Assembly: GCA_916048095.2 (NCBI GenBank)
Contig: OU696583.1
Coordinates: forward strand, 6,549,822-6,613,821
Length of the DNA stretch: 64,000 bases
Reading direction: 5' to 3'
Source of the DNA: Sacculina carcini
Lineage: Eukaryota; Arthropoda; Thecostraca; Sacculinidae
The notes below the pieces were generated by a model, which worked only from the letters and a program-made list of their open reading frames with translations, was not told the DNA's origin and ran no database searches. The position numbers and the translations under genes were made by a program. The stretch's first letter is position 1. Every line of letters begins with the position of its first letter. Shown piece by piece: positions 33,210 to 43,619 of this stretch.

Positions 33210-34415
33210 TCAGGCCGAGATACACGAATGTGAATCAGGGTTAACTGAGACGGCAGTAGAAGAGGAAATTTGAGTAGGAGAGTCACAGGAGAGGGTGCGT
33301 ATACGAAGAGAATTACGGACAGCCAAGAGAGAAGGACAGGATGAGTCGTAGGAGGAGTGACAGTGGCTACGCCCTGAGCGTACACAGTTTGTGCATTTGG
33401 CTGGTCCAGAACGGTCACATGTTTTGGATGCATGGGAACCGGCGCAGAAGCCGCACTTAGTAGGTTGACTACATTTATCGGCTTTATGGCCGAGCCCCGA
33501 GCAACGGAAGCAGCGTACAACCCAGTACCTACTGTACACCGCACAGCAGCGCAGACCAATAAATAAGCGGTCTGAACAATCCTTGATGATTGAGCGAGCC
33601 GAGGGTGACACAGATAGAACAGCATGAGTGGCGTTATTCTTCGGCTTGGTGAAAAATAGAACCTGTAGATCTGACGGGGGAAGATCAGTCAGAGAAGAAT
33701 TTTTTAGGCGAATAGATGAGAGCAGGCTTTCCGGAGTCATGCCGCTCGGGATGTTAGCAATCGTGATCTTTGGGCGAATATGCCTCAGAGGAGGGATGTG
33801 TACCTCCACATCGGCGAATGCCGCACGAACACAATCTGCAGCGTTCTCCGCCGAGCGTGGCGAGTCACAACGCAGCACTAAGCTACCGTTGGCAGATGGG
33901 CGAGAACCAGAGACCGGAATTTTCTGTAGAGCTGGAGCCACAAGTTTTTCAGAAATAGGTGTGTCAGAATTTCTGGATTTGAGGACAACCGCGTAGGACT
34001 TCAGAGAGTTGGGAGAACGAGTATCAGCCGTGACAGCTTGACTAGACGAGCTACGGAAATCGGTCAGTAGTTCCTGCCGAAATGAGTTGACGCGAGAATC
34101 GACAATATTAGCGATTGCTTCAGCAGTTACAGGTGCCGCAGTGGAAGCCGAGCGGATATTTGATTGGCACGGTGTGCATCACCAAAACAGCCGATGCTTC
34201 CTAACGGCATTGTACGCCGGGGTGGTCAGGCCCGCACATGATACGTGAAAGCATGTCATACAGCTCTCGCACTCTATATACGATGTGGCGGCGATGGGCT
34301 CACCACATTGGCAAGACTTCGCAGGGGTAGAGGTGGGAGCAGATGACGAAGGCATTGCAATGGCATAGAGCGATGACAAGCACAGACGTGGACTTGCAGA
34401 CAGACACACACTCAC
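33210..34415 (-). pseudogene. LINE ORF1: PHD finger, RRM-like and CCHC knuckles
   Basis: About 402 codons in one frame; the ATG at 34355 (MPSSSAPTST) may be the true start. A PHD finger (CQCGEPIAATSYIECESC, CFHVSC, then FW-x-CTPC) spans about 34190-34310. A helical linker (AEAIANIVDSRVNSFRQELL) leads to a SYAVVLKSR segment that begins an RRM-like domain (about 33650-33990). Then come three cysteine/histidine knuckles (CFRCSGLGHKADKC, CGFCAGSHASKTC and CTNCVRSGRSHC) at about 33350-33510. One in-frame TGA at 34179-34181 falls at the variable residue between W and C of the PHD finger. The frame is otherwise open to 33210. This is the nucleic-acid-binding protein of the LINE. Confidence 0.82.
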
Positions 34416-34700
34416 GCTCGACAGCGGTAGATCAGGTTAACCTGATACTAGCAAATGTAACGTGAGCGCCTTCACGGCGTTCACACAACACAGCCACACA
34501 AGCGTAACTCACACACTACGCAGCACCACCATAGTCAGCACTAGCACACTCTCACACTCTCACTCGTTCAAAAAATTGATCACAGTAAACACAACACCAG
34601 CAACACATCCACACTGGACCACTGACAACTGACAACTGTAAATAAATAAATATATAAGTAAATATATTCACTCTATATAAATTTATTCACTCTATTGAAA

Positions 34701-35389
34701 TTTGGCGGCGTATATTCATACTCCGCTGCGTCAAGAGTACAACGTTAAATGCGAGGAACGGCTTATTATCACAGGCTCTGCTTAGAGCATTTCCCGCGCT
34801 CTCGTTTTTTGTCTCAAACGGCCAGTTTCAGAGCCCTCTAGCGGATTGTCTCAAACGGACATTATTAGCTACGGTCAACGCCACCTAGACTAGGTGTCTA
34901 GGTGGCGTTGCTACGGTATGGTCTTGGCGCGCCCATGGCACGGGTCGGATTATGTAGAGGTTGAGAGCGCCCGTGAAGTCGGTCTCTAAGTGTCACGGCA
35001 GCAAAGTGGGTAGTCTCCACAGCAATGTAATTGCTTCCAAAACGCCAAGCAAAGGCGTAAATTACATTGTGAGACATAGGAAACGTATTCTCTCACAAAA
35101 TTATTTGTTTCCAGTAGGTACGATTTAGGCGGAAAAATGATTTCATAAGAATATGTTTACAGCAACAACATATTTACTGCACAGATATATTATTTTCTCA
35201 ATTTTCATATATTTTTGGCAGATTAAGGATATTTCCAGTACGCTTAGGTCAAATATTAATCTAGTTTTTTAATTCACTCTACTATTTTTGCGATTGCAAT
35301 TTTTGTAGCAGTGTGAAAATACGCTAAAAATGCAAATGGCTACACTAAGCACAGGACACTGCGCTTCCGGCAAGTGGCGCCAGATGCAG
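34701..35389. other. repeat-derived spacer with a perfect hairpin
   Basis: Contains the inverted second copy of the dispersed repeat seen at 1-165 (about 34810-34860) and a 14-bp perfect stem at 34876-34910. The rest is AT-rich with no coding signal. Confidence 0.4.
34876..34910. other. perfect inverted repeat (14-bp stem, 7-nt loop)
   Basis: CAACGCCACCTAGA at 34876-34889 pairs with TCTAGGTGGCGTTG at 34897-34910. It lies between two GCTACGGT sequences. Confidence 0.9.
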
Positions 35390-35660
35390 TAATATGTGGC
35401 AGTTGGCTCGCCACGGAGCGTTACACGCAAACAGGACGAGTTCTCTGGACCGACTATATTTGTGCACAAAGCAAGGGACGAGAAAGAAAAGTACAGACAA
35501 ACATACAAACATACAATTGGTCAAGCACGAACACAATGATTGTCAAACGCAACACGACACACAAACATACACATGGCTGCACAGGCGCTTCTGGTAGGTA
35601 CCGCCAGGTGGCGCGAGACGCAATTACACGTGGAGCACCACAAATACAAGGCGCACCACA
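35390..35660 (+). repeat. diverged dispersed repeat, copy 1
   Basis: Shares an ordered series of blocks with 36190-36455: GTGGCGTTTGG or GTGGCAGTTGG, GCCACGGA, ACCGACT(A/G)TATTT, ACACAAACATACA and GTGGCGCGAGACG. Overall similarity is roughly two thirds. Non-coding; possibly a SINE or a non-autonomous element, family unknown. Confidence 0.55.
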
Positions 35661-36000
35661 GCACAGTCTAGCAGCTAACGACGATACATGTGGGCTAATT
35701 TATGCCAGGGTAAGCTAAATTTAGACTTTTTTACTTGAATAATCTAGGCCTTTTTAATTGTGTATACCTCGACGCATACCCATTGAAAACAACACTTTAA
35801 AACAACAGCTGGAACCTACTGGAATTTGAGCGAACAGGACTATGTGAGATAGTAAAATATGAAAAATTAAAGCAAAAGTAACGGACAAAAAAATTAACAA
35901 ATTTAATATAGGATATATGCAAACATTTATTTATTATTTAGCATTTATTTATTATTTATTATTTTGTGGTTGCCGCGTGCGATAAAAATGAGCGCTAAAC

Positions 36001-36024
36001 TATCAACGATAATTATCGTTGATA
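36001..36024. other. 24-bp perfect palindrome
   Basis: TATCAACGATAATTATCGTTGATA is self-complementary, given here as 36001-36024; the core is CGATAATTATCG. A second palindrome with the same core lies at 36083-36102. Together they look like sub-terminal repeats of a decayed hAT element, alongside the TTATCGC repeats at 38590-38770. Confidence 0.85.
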
Positions 36025-36082
36025 TATCAGTCATAATTATCTATCAGTTAATTACTTAATTATTTAATATAATTAATTATTA

Positions 36083-36102
36083 TCAGCGATAATTATCGCT
36101 GA
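36083..36102. other. 20-bp perfect palindrome
   Basis: TCAGCGATAATTATCGCTGA; shares the CGATAATTATCG core with 36001-36024. Confidence 0.85.
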
Positions 36103-36189
36103 GGTCAAACATATTATCGTTTATCGCAAGGTTTTCTAAAATGATCGCTCATTCACATATCGCTAGTCCCAAAAATGAAGAACGATACA

Positions 36190-36455
36190 GGATAAGTTTG
36201 TGGCGTTTGGGTAGCCACGGAACAACACAAGTTGATAACGTGAGTGCTATGAACCGACTGTATTTACAAGTACAGATACAAAAGGACAGGACGATCGGAC
36301 ACACGTACAAGCAAGCTCACGCACACATGGTCCTACAACACATACACAATGATACGGACAAACATGACACACAAACATACAGACAAGCAGGAGTACACAC
36401 AGCTGGTAGTGTCGCGATGTGGCGCGAGACGAAATTTGTGTCGCACCACAAGTTC
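36190..36455 (+). repeat. diverged dispersed repeat, copy 2
   Basis: Second copy of the repeat at 35390-35660, in the same orientation and about 0.8 kb away. Confidence 0.55.
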
Positions 36456-36479
36456 AAAAGACTTCTGTAGAAATTTTAA

Positions 36480-37084
36480 AAATGTGCACGGTGGCAATAG
36501 TCACAACAACAACAACGCCGCAGCCAAGGTGTGTGCGTCTGGTGGAGGCCGCCGTCGAGTTAGGTTTTTTTATTGGTTCATTTTTGCTTGTTTCGCGTTT
36601 TTTTTAATTGTATGCTCTTTAGTTCATGTTTCTTTATAAACAGGTGGAGGTGTGGTGTGATCGTGTGCAGTGAGAGATGAAGTGTGTGTGAGAGGTTGTC
36701 TGAGTGCGTGAATGTATTGGTGTATCTATGTGTGATCGTGTATAGTTTAATTGTGTATTGCGTGCGAGAGTGTGTGAGCGAGTGTACATAGTTGTGTCGG
36801 TGTGTGTGGGTGTGTGTTTGTCAAGTGTTTATGCCCCGCGGCGGCCAGCGAGTGACCGGCTCGCCGCTGATTAGTTGTTTCACTGGATGTGAGGCCTGTG
36901 CGTGTGTGTGTGTGCTCTCGTATGTCACGGTGTGACCGTGGAGTCTTGTTCGTGGTGCGATTGTGGTGTTACGTCTTGTAGGCGCGCGTGGGGCAGTGAT
37001 GCCCACGCGCGCCTGTCTGAAAATATCTTAGTTTTTTGTTTGCTTTTACAAACCATGAAAAACCTCATATGAGAGCTATCAAGT
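36480..37084. other. TG-rich low-complexity stretch with a hairpin
   Basis: G/T-rich sequence (about 36640-36930) with many GTGTG runs. A perfect 13-bp stem lies at 36980-37014: AGGCGCGCGTGGG, 9-nt loop, CCCACGCGCGCCT. No gene is recognised. Confidence 0.5.
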
Positions 37085-38458
37085 GTGTGTGTAGCTGGCC
37101 AATCACATTATTCACAATTGCAGTGCGCCAGTCTCGCTGGAGTTCTAGAGTTAGGAGGGTGTGTGCCGCTCTCTCCCATGCGCATTGACCCACCCCAGCC
37201 AAGGCCCTTCATGTTGAAGCATGTGGCCCCTGCCCTTGAAGAAGACATCAAGGAGATGTTATTTTCATCAGGCTCATCAGGAAGATCGTCACCTCCATCA
37301 CATCCACACCTGACAGTGGCGGATCCAAAGTGAAATTTTGGAAGGGGCTGAATTAATTTTGATGGGACTGAAATTTGGGAGCGATCAGTCGTGTACATGC
37401 ATCATTATGCAACGTATTTGCGACAATGTATATAACAACAAATTCTGCAGAAACATATTTCGCTTAACCTTGTAGCGCCTGCGTCGTCTTGATTCTATTA
37501 TATTTTATTTGGTCTTACTTCGCGCGTTATTCGAAACTGTTTATTATTCATTTGTTTCCTTTTCCTCGTTTTTCCAGTATTAATTCCTTTCCATCCAAAA
37601 CATTAATATTATTGTGGGGCCGACTTGGAATCTCTTGTTAATAATTTAGGTGTCGCAGCAAAATCTCCGGGGCGTACGTTGTTTACATAGTTTATATATT
37701 GGTTCAGTTTGTAATCTCAATTATATTTCTAATCTCCTTTGTTTATTTGATTTTTCGCTGTATTATTTATTTCATGATGTTTTGTTATGTTGTTCTTTGT
37801 TCCACTGCCCTGGGTCAATGACCTGTATGCTGATTCGTCAAAATTTAGCTCCGCCCGTAACCCAGCCTATAAAGAGGACGCCAATACACGAAACGGCCTT
37901 AGTCGCAACCGACCACTCACGTGTTTTTCACTATGTGACAACCAAACCCGCCATTACCTCTTTTAGTGAACATCTTGGTTATGAGGAGGTGATACGAACA
38001 TTTTCAGGGGGTTTCAGCCACTTGATCCCCCCTCTGGATCCGCCAGTGACACCTGACCATCTCCCTTCCATCCTGAACCAGGACATGTTGACAGAAAAGG
38101 CTAAAGAAGCCAGCGACGATCCATTGGCTTCCATGGAGAGCTCCACTGTCATGGAGGAGGATGGGCCCAACATTAAGAAGCACATCAAGGAGGTGGACAC
38201 CTGGGGCAGGAGCAAGGTTTCAGAGGTAAAGCCTGGGCAGTTCCCCAGCATGTACAGGGAGAAGTGAAATCGCTGTACATCAAGTACAGCACGGCCTTCC
38301 TCAGCTCTGCTGCCGTGGAGCGCATGTTCAGCACTGCTGATGACGTCCTCAGGCCCAAGCGTGCATGTATACGACAGGTTTGAGAACTTGGTCTTCACCA
38401 AGGGAAACATGCAGCTTCTGGATGCTGTCTTGAGGAAGGATTCGATTCAGAGAAACTA
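37085..38458 (+). pseudogene. hAT transposase remnant, split by a second hAT-type element
   Basis: The first part reads PRPFMLKHVAPALEEDIKEM (about 37190-37260). After the inserted element, DHLPSILNQDMLTEKAKEAS and WGRSKVSEVKPGQFPSMYRE continue in frame to 38267. A shifted frame then reads YIKYSTAFLSSAAVERMFST and ADDVLRPKRA (about 38270-38365), and another shift gives DRFENLVFTKGNMQLLDAV. The S/A-AVER-FS...RPKR...NL-F-KGN series is the C-terminal dimerisation domain of hAT transposases. Two frameshifts and one insertion mark it as dead. The N-terminal BED finger and catalytic core are not recognised. TATCGC repeats on both sides (36001-36130 and 38590-38770) may be the element's sub-terminal regions. 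Confidence 0.7.
37314..38048. mobile_element. hAT-type non-autonomous element, 735 bp
   Basis: Ends are CAGTGGCGGATCCA on the left and, reverse-complemented, CACTGGCGGATCCA on the right. A perfect 8-bp ACACCTGA duplication flanks it at 37306-37313 and 38049-38056. The CAGTGGCGGATCCA terminus is widespread among animal hAT elements. It has no transposase of its own. It sits inside an older hAT pseudogene. Confidence 0.9.
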
Positions 38459-39215
38459 ATGTGGAATAGAAATTGTAGGTCATAGACTTTGGTTCAAGTA
38501 AGTTTTTGTCTAGTTTAATCAATGTTTACCGTGGAAAAATAGTTTATATGCTTCTTTTTTTTAAATATTTCAACTAAATAAAGATACGTATCATTTATCG
38601 CTTTTGTTATCGCAAGTTAACATTTTTTATCGCTATCGTTTTATCTTTTATCGCTTATCGCAGGTGGGGTTTTGAATTTTTTTGTCGTTTATCGTTTATC
38701 GCAGGTTGTAAAAAAGTCATCGTTTTATCGTTATCGCAAGTTGAAAAAATTTATCGCAGAAACCACTGTGGTGATAGCCACACTGGTGTGTGTGAATTTT
38801 TATATGTGCATATTGTATATCGTGTATGTCGGTGTTATGTGGCTAACTCAAGCGTGTGCTTGCCTGTGTGTTAGTTGATGTGCCAAGGTCGGAGGCATGT
38901 GTTGACTCTATGATGCCTTTGGCTAAGTTCAGGTCAGCGTTAACTGCTTGTGTATGTGAATGTGTGCGTGTGTACATGGAATGTGTGCGTGTGTGTATGG
39001 TATGCTTGTATGCGTGTCTGTCAATGAGTGTTCATGTCACTTACTTGTAACTATGGCCTATTGGTATGTATGCATGTGTGTATATGTATAAATATATGTG
39101 CGACCGATTAAAGATGTTCTTTTTGTCTGGTTGTGTCCCTGAATGTGACCAGTGAATATATTGTTATTGTGCCGAGACAACACTTCACGACTGTTATTTA
39201 TTATCCATAACACTA
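38459..39215. other. AT-rich and TG-rich spacer
   Basis: Multiple TTATCGC or TATCGTTT units at 38590-38770, then GTGTG-rich low-complexity DNA (about 38930-39090). No coding signal beyond chance frames. Confidence 0.45.
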
Positions 39216-39219
39216 ATTA

Positions 39220-39835
39220 TTGTTTATTTCACCTATAACAAGTTTTTTATCGCTCAAGTGGACATCATATTTCCAGGTTTTAGTATATCAAGCTATGTTG
39301 AGCTTGTTATTCGGTTCGTATGTCAAGATACTTGTACAGTCCTTAATTTTCTCCAGGTTAGACTATTGTTACTCTCATTATCTCCATGTCTCTTGTACAA
39401 ATATACGCTCTCTTCAGAAAATTATAAACCAATCTTGCCGTTTTGTTTTTCTTCTTCCACCGAGAACTCCCACCTCGAAATTCATCCGCCAACTTGGGTG
39501 GCTTCCTGCACGGCAGCGAATCCATCACAAGGTTTGCTGCATCATCTTCAAGATCATCCACTCCGACTCTGCTCCTCCTTATCTCCGTTCTCTTCTTACT
39601 GTTTCTGGTCGTCCGGGCCGCTCACTATCACGTAGTCTCTACTGTCCCCGTGCTCTCAACGACTCCACCTGGTCTTGGAAATCTCTTTTTTCTTCTGGAC
39701 CTCGTTTGTTCAATGAACTTCCTCTTAAAATTCGATCTTCTCTCTCTTACAGGTCTTTTTCACTTCTCTTTGTACATATCATCTCGGTGTTTCTTCTCTT
39801 GAATAATTACATTGTGTGAATAAATGTTTGATTTA
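39220..39835 (+). pseudogene. LINE (CR1/L2-type) RT C-terminal fragment
   Basis: A 199-codon frame matches the end of the LINE ORF2 at 30332-33150: LIFSRLDYCYSHYLHVSC, IINQSCRFVFLLPPRTPTSK, LGWLPARQRIHHKVCCIIFK, LNDSTWSWKSLFSSGPRLFN and ELPLKIRSS. It is 5'-truncated, as LINE copies usually are. Identity to the minus-strand LINE is moderate, so it belongs to a related but different family. An AATAAA-like signal (about 39820) follows the frame. Confidence 0.8.
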
Positions 39836-39959
39836 TTGATCCGTAGTTATTTTCAGTTGTTCTTTCATAGTATATCGCTGCTTATATCTTTATTTATGCG
39901 ATACTGTTTTGTTAAATCCACATTGTGTACATTTTAAAACTAGCCGTTCCTCGCGCCTA

Positions 39960-40838
39960 TGATAAATCTAATGCTGCAGAAAAATCTTGCAGATACGGCA
40001 CTGGGTATCTGTCCGGAGTTGTTACTCTGTTCAGAGCTCTATAATCTCCACAAGGCCGCCAATCGGAAGATGCCCGTTTCGGAACGAGATGGAGTGCCGA
40101 TGCATAAGGACTGTTACTCGGTCGTATTATACCCTGTGCCAGCATCTTTTCAAACTCCGCTTTGGCAATTTTCAGCCTAGCAGAATCAAGTTTTCGAGGT
40201 CGACAAAACACAGGCTTACCATGTGTATGAATTCGGTGAAAAACACCGTGTTTCGAAACGTCAGAAGTGACGGAAGGCGACAAAAAATCTGGGAATTGTT
40301 TGACAATGGCCTGGTAGTTCTCATGGTGACCAGACATGGACACGGAGATCAGCAAAGGCGCATGTGAACCAGAACCGCGAACCTTGAGCTGCGTGGTATT
40401 ATCGATAAGCTCGCACTTTCTTGGGTTAACGCTAATATCATGATGCGAAAGGAAATCACACCCGATTATCGATATGTCAATATCAGCTAAGATAAATGTC
40501 CACGGAAAATTTCTACGCAGACCGAGTGATACTGTGAGCGTTTTAGAACCATGTGTGCGTATAGCACTGTTATTGACCGCTTGCAGACACAATGAAGATT
40601 TGTCACTGGATGGATAATGACGCGTTGACACGATACTATACTGCGCCCCGGTGTCTATCAAAAAGTAAATGCTTGATACCTGGTTCCGGATGAAAAACAG
40701 TGAATTTTTGTGGCTGCCTGCGATGGTTGCGAGAGAAGAATTTGGCAGACATTCTCCTCTCGGGATTAGTTTAAATAGTGCCTGCAATGTTTTTCGCATG
40801 AGCGCGCTTTCTCGCCGAAATTGTAATGATACCAACAA
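39960..40838 (-). pseudogene. pol: protease and RT start of element F
   Basis: LIDTGAQYSIVSTRHYP (about 40620-40670) is the retropepsin site. ILADIDISIIGCDFLSHHDI follows, then the RT entry PRKLDSARLKIAKAEFEKML and RPSNSPYASALHLVPKR and DWRPCGDYRALNRVTTPDRY (about 40000-40060). The sequence ends before the catalytic YxDD. Confidence 0.83.
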
Positions 40839-41617
40839 AGGTTGGTCCTCTCACCATCTGTGGTGGATTCCTCGTCTTTTGCCACAGAGTGTGACCGAGA
40901 CTTTACCGGTCGCGGAGATTTGTGCCTCGTTACGCGAGACGGCACCTGTTGCGAGGCTGGCGAGGCAGTCGGCCGCACTGCGAGCTTGCTGACTTGGCGC
41001 TGCAGCTGGTTCAAACGCTGTCGCATTTCAACCAGCTCTTTAGCGCAATTGCAGCCGTGCTCAGGTGGACTCACTGCGTTTATTGCAAGGCTGGCACTCG
41101 GCAGTGCAGTCAACACTCGATCCGCTGTGCCAGCCAGGGTTTCTAGCGGCGTCTCCGGTGGCAAAAATTGCAGGAATGGAGCGACAGCATCTGGCATCGC
41201 CTTCAAAAATATTTGCCGTACCAGTGGCGATTCGCTGTCAGAAATATACGGCGCTGTCAGGTCATGCAAGTGACGGAGAAACTGACTGGGCCGCCGGTCG
41301 CCTAATTCTTGCTGTTCCAGCACCGTACGCAATTTCTGCTCATTCGTCGCGCCCAGTCGCGACTGTAGAGCGTTGCACAACTGCGTATAGGCGTCTGCAG
41401 GTGGTTTACGAATGAGATCTATAAACTCACGGACATGATGCGGCGGCAGAAGCGATGCGGCTGTTTGGAAACGAAGAGTTTCTTGCCTAATATTTGCTCT
41501 GGCAAAATATAAATCCAGCTGAATTATCCACACACTTGGGTCGTTTTCCACGAATGGGGGTGGTGGACCCATGACGGCAGGAACAGACTCCGCGTCTGAT
41601 TTCACTTCACCATCCAT
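40766..41617 (-). pseudogene. gag: gag of element F
   Basis: About 283 codons from MDGEVKSDAESVPAVMGPPP. Motifs typical of arthropod and flatworm CsRn1 gags: WIIQLDLYFARANI, LQSRLGATNEQKLRTVLEQQ and SQFLRHLHDLTAP, ending in the CHCC finger CWYHYNFGEKARSCEKHC. The frame is open throughout and overlaps the start of the protease frame. Confidence 0.85.
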
Positions 41618-41809
41618 GCTGGGCTAGTATGCGAGAGTAAGCGGCAAGAACTGCAAGCGAATGACCCACAACCGCGAACTAGCTACAAACTGCGAACTAG
41701 CTACAAACTACGAACGAGAGCTAATCAACGGTACGCAACGCTACTGAAGACTACACGACTCTATAATAATACAGTACTTATATAATACGATTACAATACT
41801 GATAAAATA

Positions 41810-41820
41810 CGGGGTCACCA
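41810..41820 (-). other. primer-binding site of F (tRNA-Trp 3' end)
   Basis: CGGGGTCACCA on the plus strand; on the element strand TGGTGACCCCG, complementary to the tRNA-Trp 3' end including CCA. It lies 2 bases from the LTR. Confidence 0.8.
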
Positions 41821-41822
41821 CT

Positions 41823-42024
41823 TGTTACGCGAAGCTCGTTCAGAGCGCGCACATAACAAAGAGCGGTGTAGCACAGCAGATATATTATAAATACACAGTA
41901 ACAATAGTACATAGAATATCACAAGGCCGGAGACCAGCAAAACCTCGGCACGAAGGCCGCGGCACAGAATTCCGTAGCAGTGGTGTAGCGAGTCCTCCAC
42001 TGAAACAGCTACTGCACCGTTACA
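41823..42024 (-). repeat. 5' LTR of element F
   Basis: About 202 bp, TGTAACGGTG...CGTAACA on the element strand, inferred from the primer site and TG...CA ends. No second LTR is available for comparison, so the outer edge is tentative. Confidence 0.6.
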
Positions 42025-42096
42025 AGTAATACAGGTAATATCCTAGGCCAATGCGCGGCAATCGCAACGAGCACGTTGTCCAACACAATGTGTCGG

Positions 42097-42135
42097 ACGA
42101 TGCTCGGGTCGATCACCAATCGACCCGAGCATCGT
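42097..42135. other. perfect inverted repeat (17-bp stem, 5-nt loop)
   Basis: ACGATGCTCGGGTCGAT (42097-42113), loop CACCA, ATCGACCCGAGCATCGT (42119-42135). The right arm is partly repeated directly downstream (CGACCCGAGCATCGTCTCG) and followed by CTCGTCTCGTCTC. Function unknown. Confidence 0.9.
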
Positions 42136-42199
42136 CTCGATCGGGTCGACCCGAGCATCGTCTCGTCTCGTCTCATCGTTTCGATCGGGTGATCATAAT

Positions 42200-43020
42200 C
42201 ACCCGGTGTTCAAGTGTAATTTTGGATGTATTTGAGAATTTCGCCCATTTTACACGTCGTTTGTATCATTTGTGGGTATAATTTATAGCGTTTCTTGTAG
42301 AACACAAAATTTTCTACACAATAGTAGAATTTTTGTAGCTGTACTATTCCTGGTTTATGAGTAATAGATAGCGGAATATTGACCATAATATTCACGTTTT
42401 TCAGTGCTAATTTTGCCTTTTTGACTTTGTCATTTTGACTTCACACCGCCGCAACTTTTTTTTAATACACTTTGGAAAATTAAAATTTATACCGTTTTGT
42501 AGATGACAAAATTTCCAGTATGATGATATAATTGGTTTAGACGTGTCATAGTTAGTTGTTGAGAAATAGAGAAAAAAGTATAGAAAATCGGACGTGTCGA
42601 GTTTAAAAATATTTTTGAATGTAGACTGAAATTTTGTCATTTTTACATATTTTATATTTAATTTTTGGATATGAATTATAACCTAACGAGTAGAACAGAA
42701 TAGTTTCTACACAATGGTATAATCTGTTTGGCTGTACCATTTCTGGTTTATGAGGAGTAGATGCAGGAATATTGACCAAAATTTTCGCATTTTTCAGGGT
42801 TCATTTTGTCTTTTCACAGCGATAACTTTTTTTTGTTTTATTTTTAAAATTTAAAAATTATTTTATCGTGTAGACAAGAACATTTCCAACGTAATGGTAT
42901 AAATTGTTGGCGGGTACACTAAGTGGTTACTGAGAAGCAGCTTGCTGAAAATGGACCAAGGAGGGTGGGACAGACAAACAGACAGACTGACAGACAGAGG
43001 ATCTCTTTTATATATATAGA
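42200..43020. repeat. degenerate tandem units of about 190 bp
   Basis: Four successive units share a framework with a TTGTAGA..ACAAAATTT(C)TA core, CAC.ATGGTATAATT, a GGTTTATGAG.A.TAGA-like segment and CATTTTTCAG. Each is about 170-195 bp. The series ends in a GACAGACAGACAGAGGATCTC then TATATATA stretch. The same units recur at 44950-46380, 48770-50210 and 58080-59790. Confidence 0.7.
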
Positions 43021-43619
43021 TATAGCATTAAAACCCGCCCGTTGTGCGGAGCAATTCATAACATGAAATTCATATTCAATTCATAAAGAAATATGGAAAA
43101 ATAAAAATGAAATAGGGTACACTCATAAAAATATTCATCTATTGAAAATTATAAGTTTAATTATTTTTATTTCGACAAAATATTTCCCCTCAGTCCGCCT
43201 GAGTCATTTTTAAACCCGCCCGTCGTGCTGAATAATTCAGAACTCGAACACGATCCGTTCTGGATCTTGAAGTCAAATCCATTGGTTTTGTGTATGGATT
43301 AATTCTACAGGGTAAATTAAACGTTCTATTGTCTATAGTTGCTGCCCGCGGAGCATTTTTATTTAAAAAATACCTTTTTTTAAATGAACCGTTTGAAAAA
43401 ATGAACTAAAAAATGGAAACACTTTTTTTAAACCCGCCCCTCGTGCGGAACAATTCATACAATAAAATTCATATTTGAAGTCAAATCCATTGGTTTTGTG
43501 TATGGATTAATTATACAGGGGAAATTGAACGTTCTATTGTCTATATTTGCTGCCCGCGGAGCAATTTTATTTAAAAAAAAAACTTTTTTTAAATGAACCA
43601 TTTGAAAAAATGAACTAAA

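Larger units (their letters stand above)
30031..34700 (-). mobile_element. CR1/L2-type LINE, close to full length
   Basis: A non-LTR retrotransposon on the minus strand. ORF1 (33210-34415) has a PHD finger and CCHC knuckles, ORF2 (30332 to about 33150) has an endonuclease and RT, and there is a 3' UTR with the sequence GTGCGCTATACAAATAAACG before an (AAT)n tail at 30031-30048. That 3' signature and the ORF1 layout are typical of the CR1/L2 group. The 5' end is uncertain (about 34,650-34,750), and no target duplication was found. Damage is light: one in-frame stop in ORF1 and one frameshift in ORF2. Confidence 0.88.
39957..42024 (-). mobile_element. Ty3/gypsy LTR element F (CsRn1-like), 5' part only
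   Basis: Minus strand. One LTR (41823-42024), a primer site TGGTGACCCCG (41810-41820) complementary to a tRNA-Trp 3' end, gag, protease and the first part of RT are present. The rest of pol and the 3' LTR are missing. The gag motif CWYHYNFGEKARSC is the CHCC finger characteristic of the CsRn1 clade, which also uses tRNA-Trp. Truncated, with few other breaks visible in what remains. Confidence 0.83.

Noticed and set aside
39443-39802. Second frame overlapping the LINE tail
   Set aside because: The domain matches are all in the frame starting at 39220; this one is a shadow.
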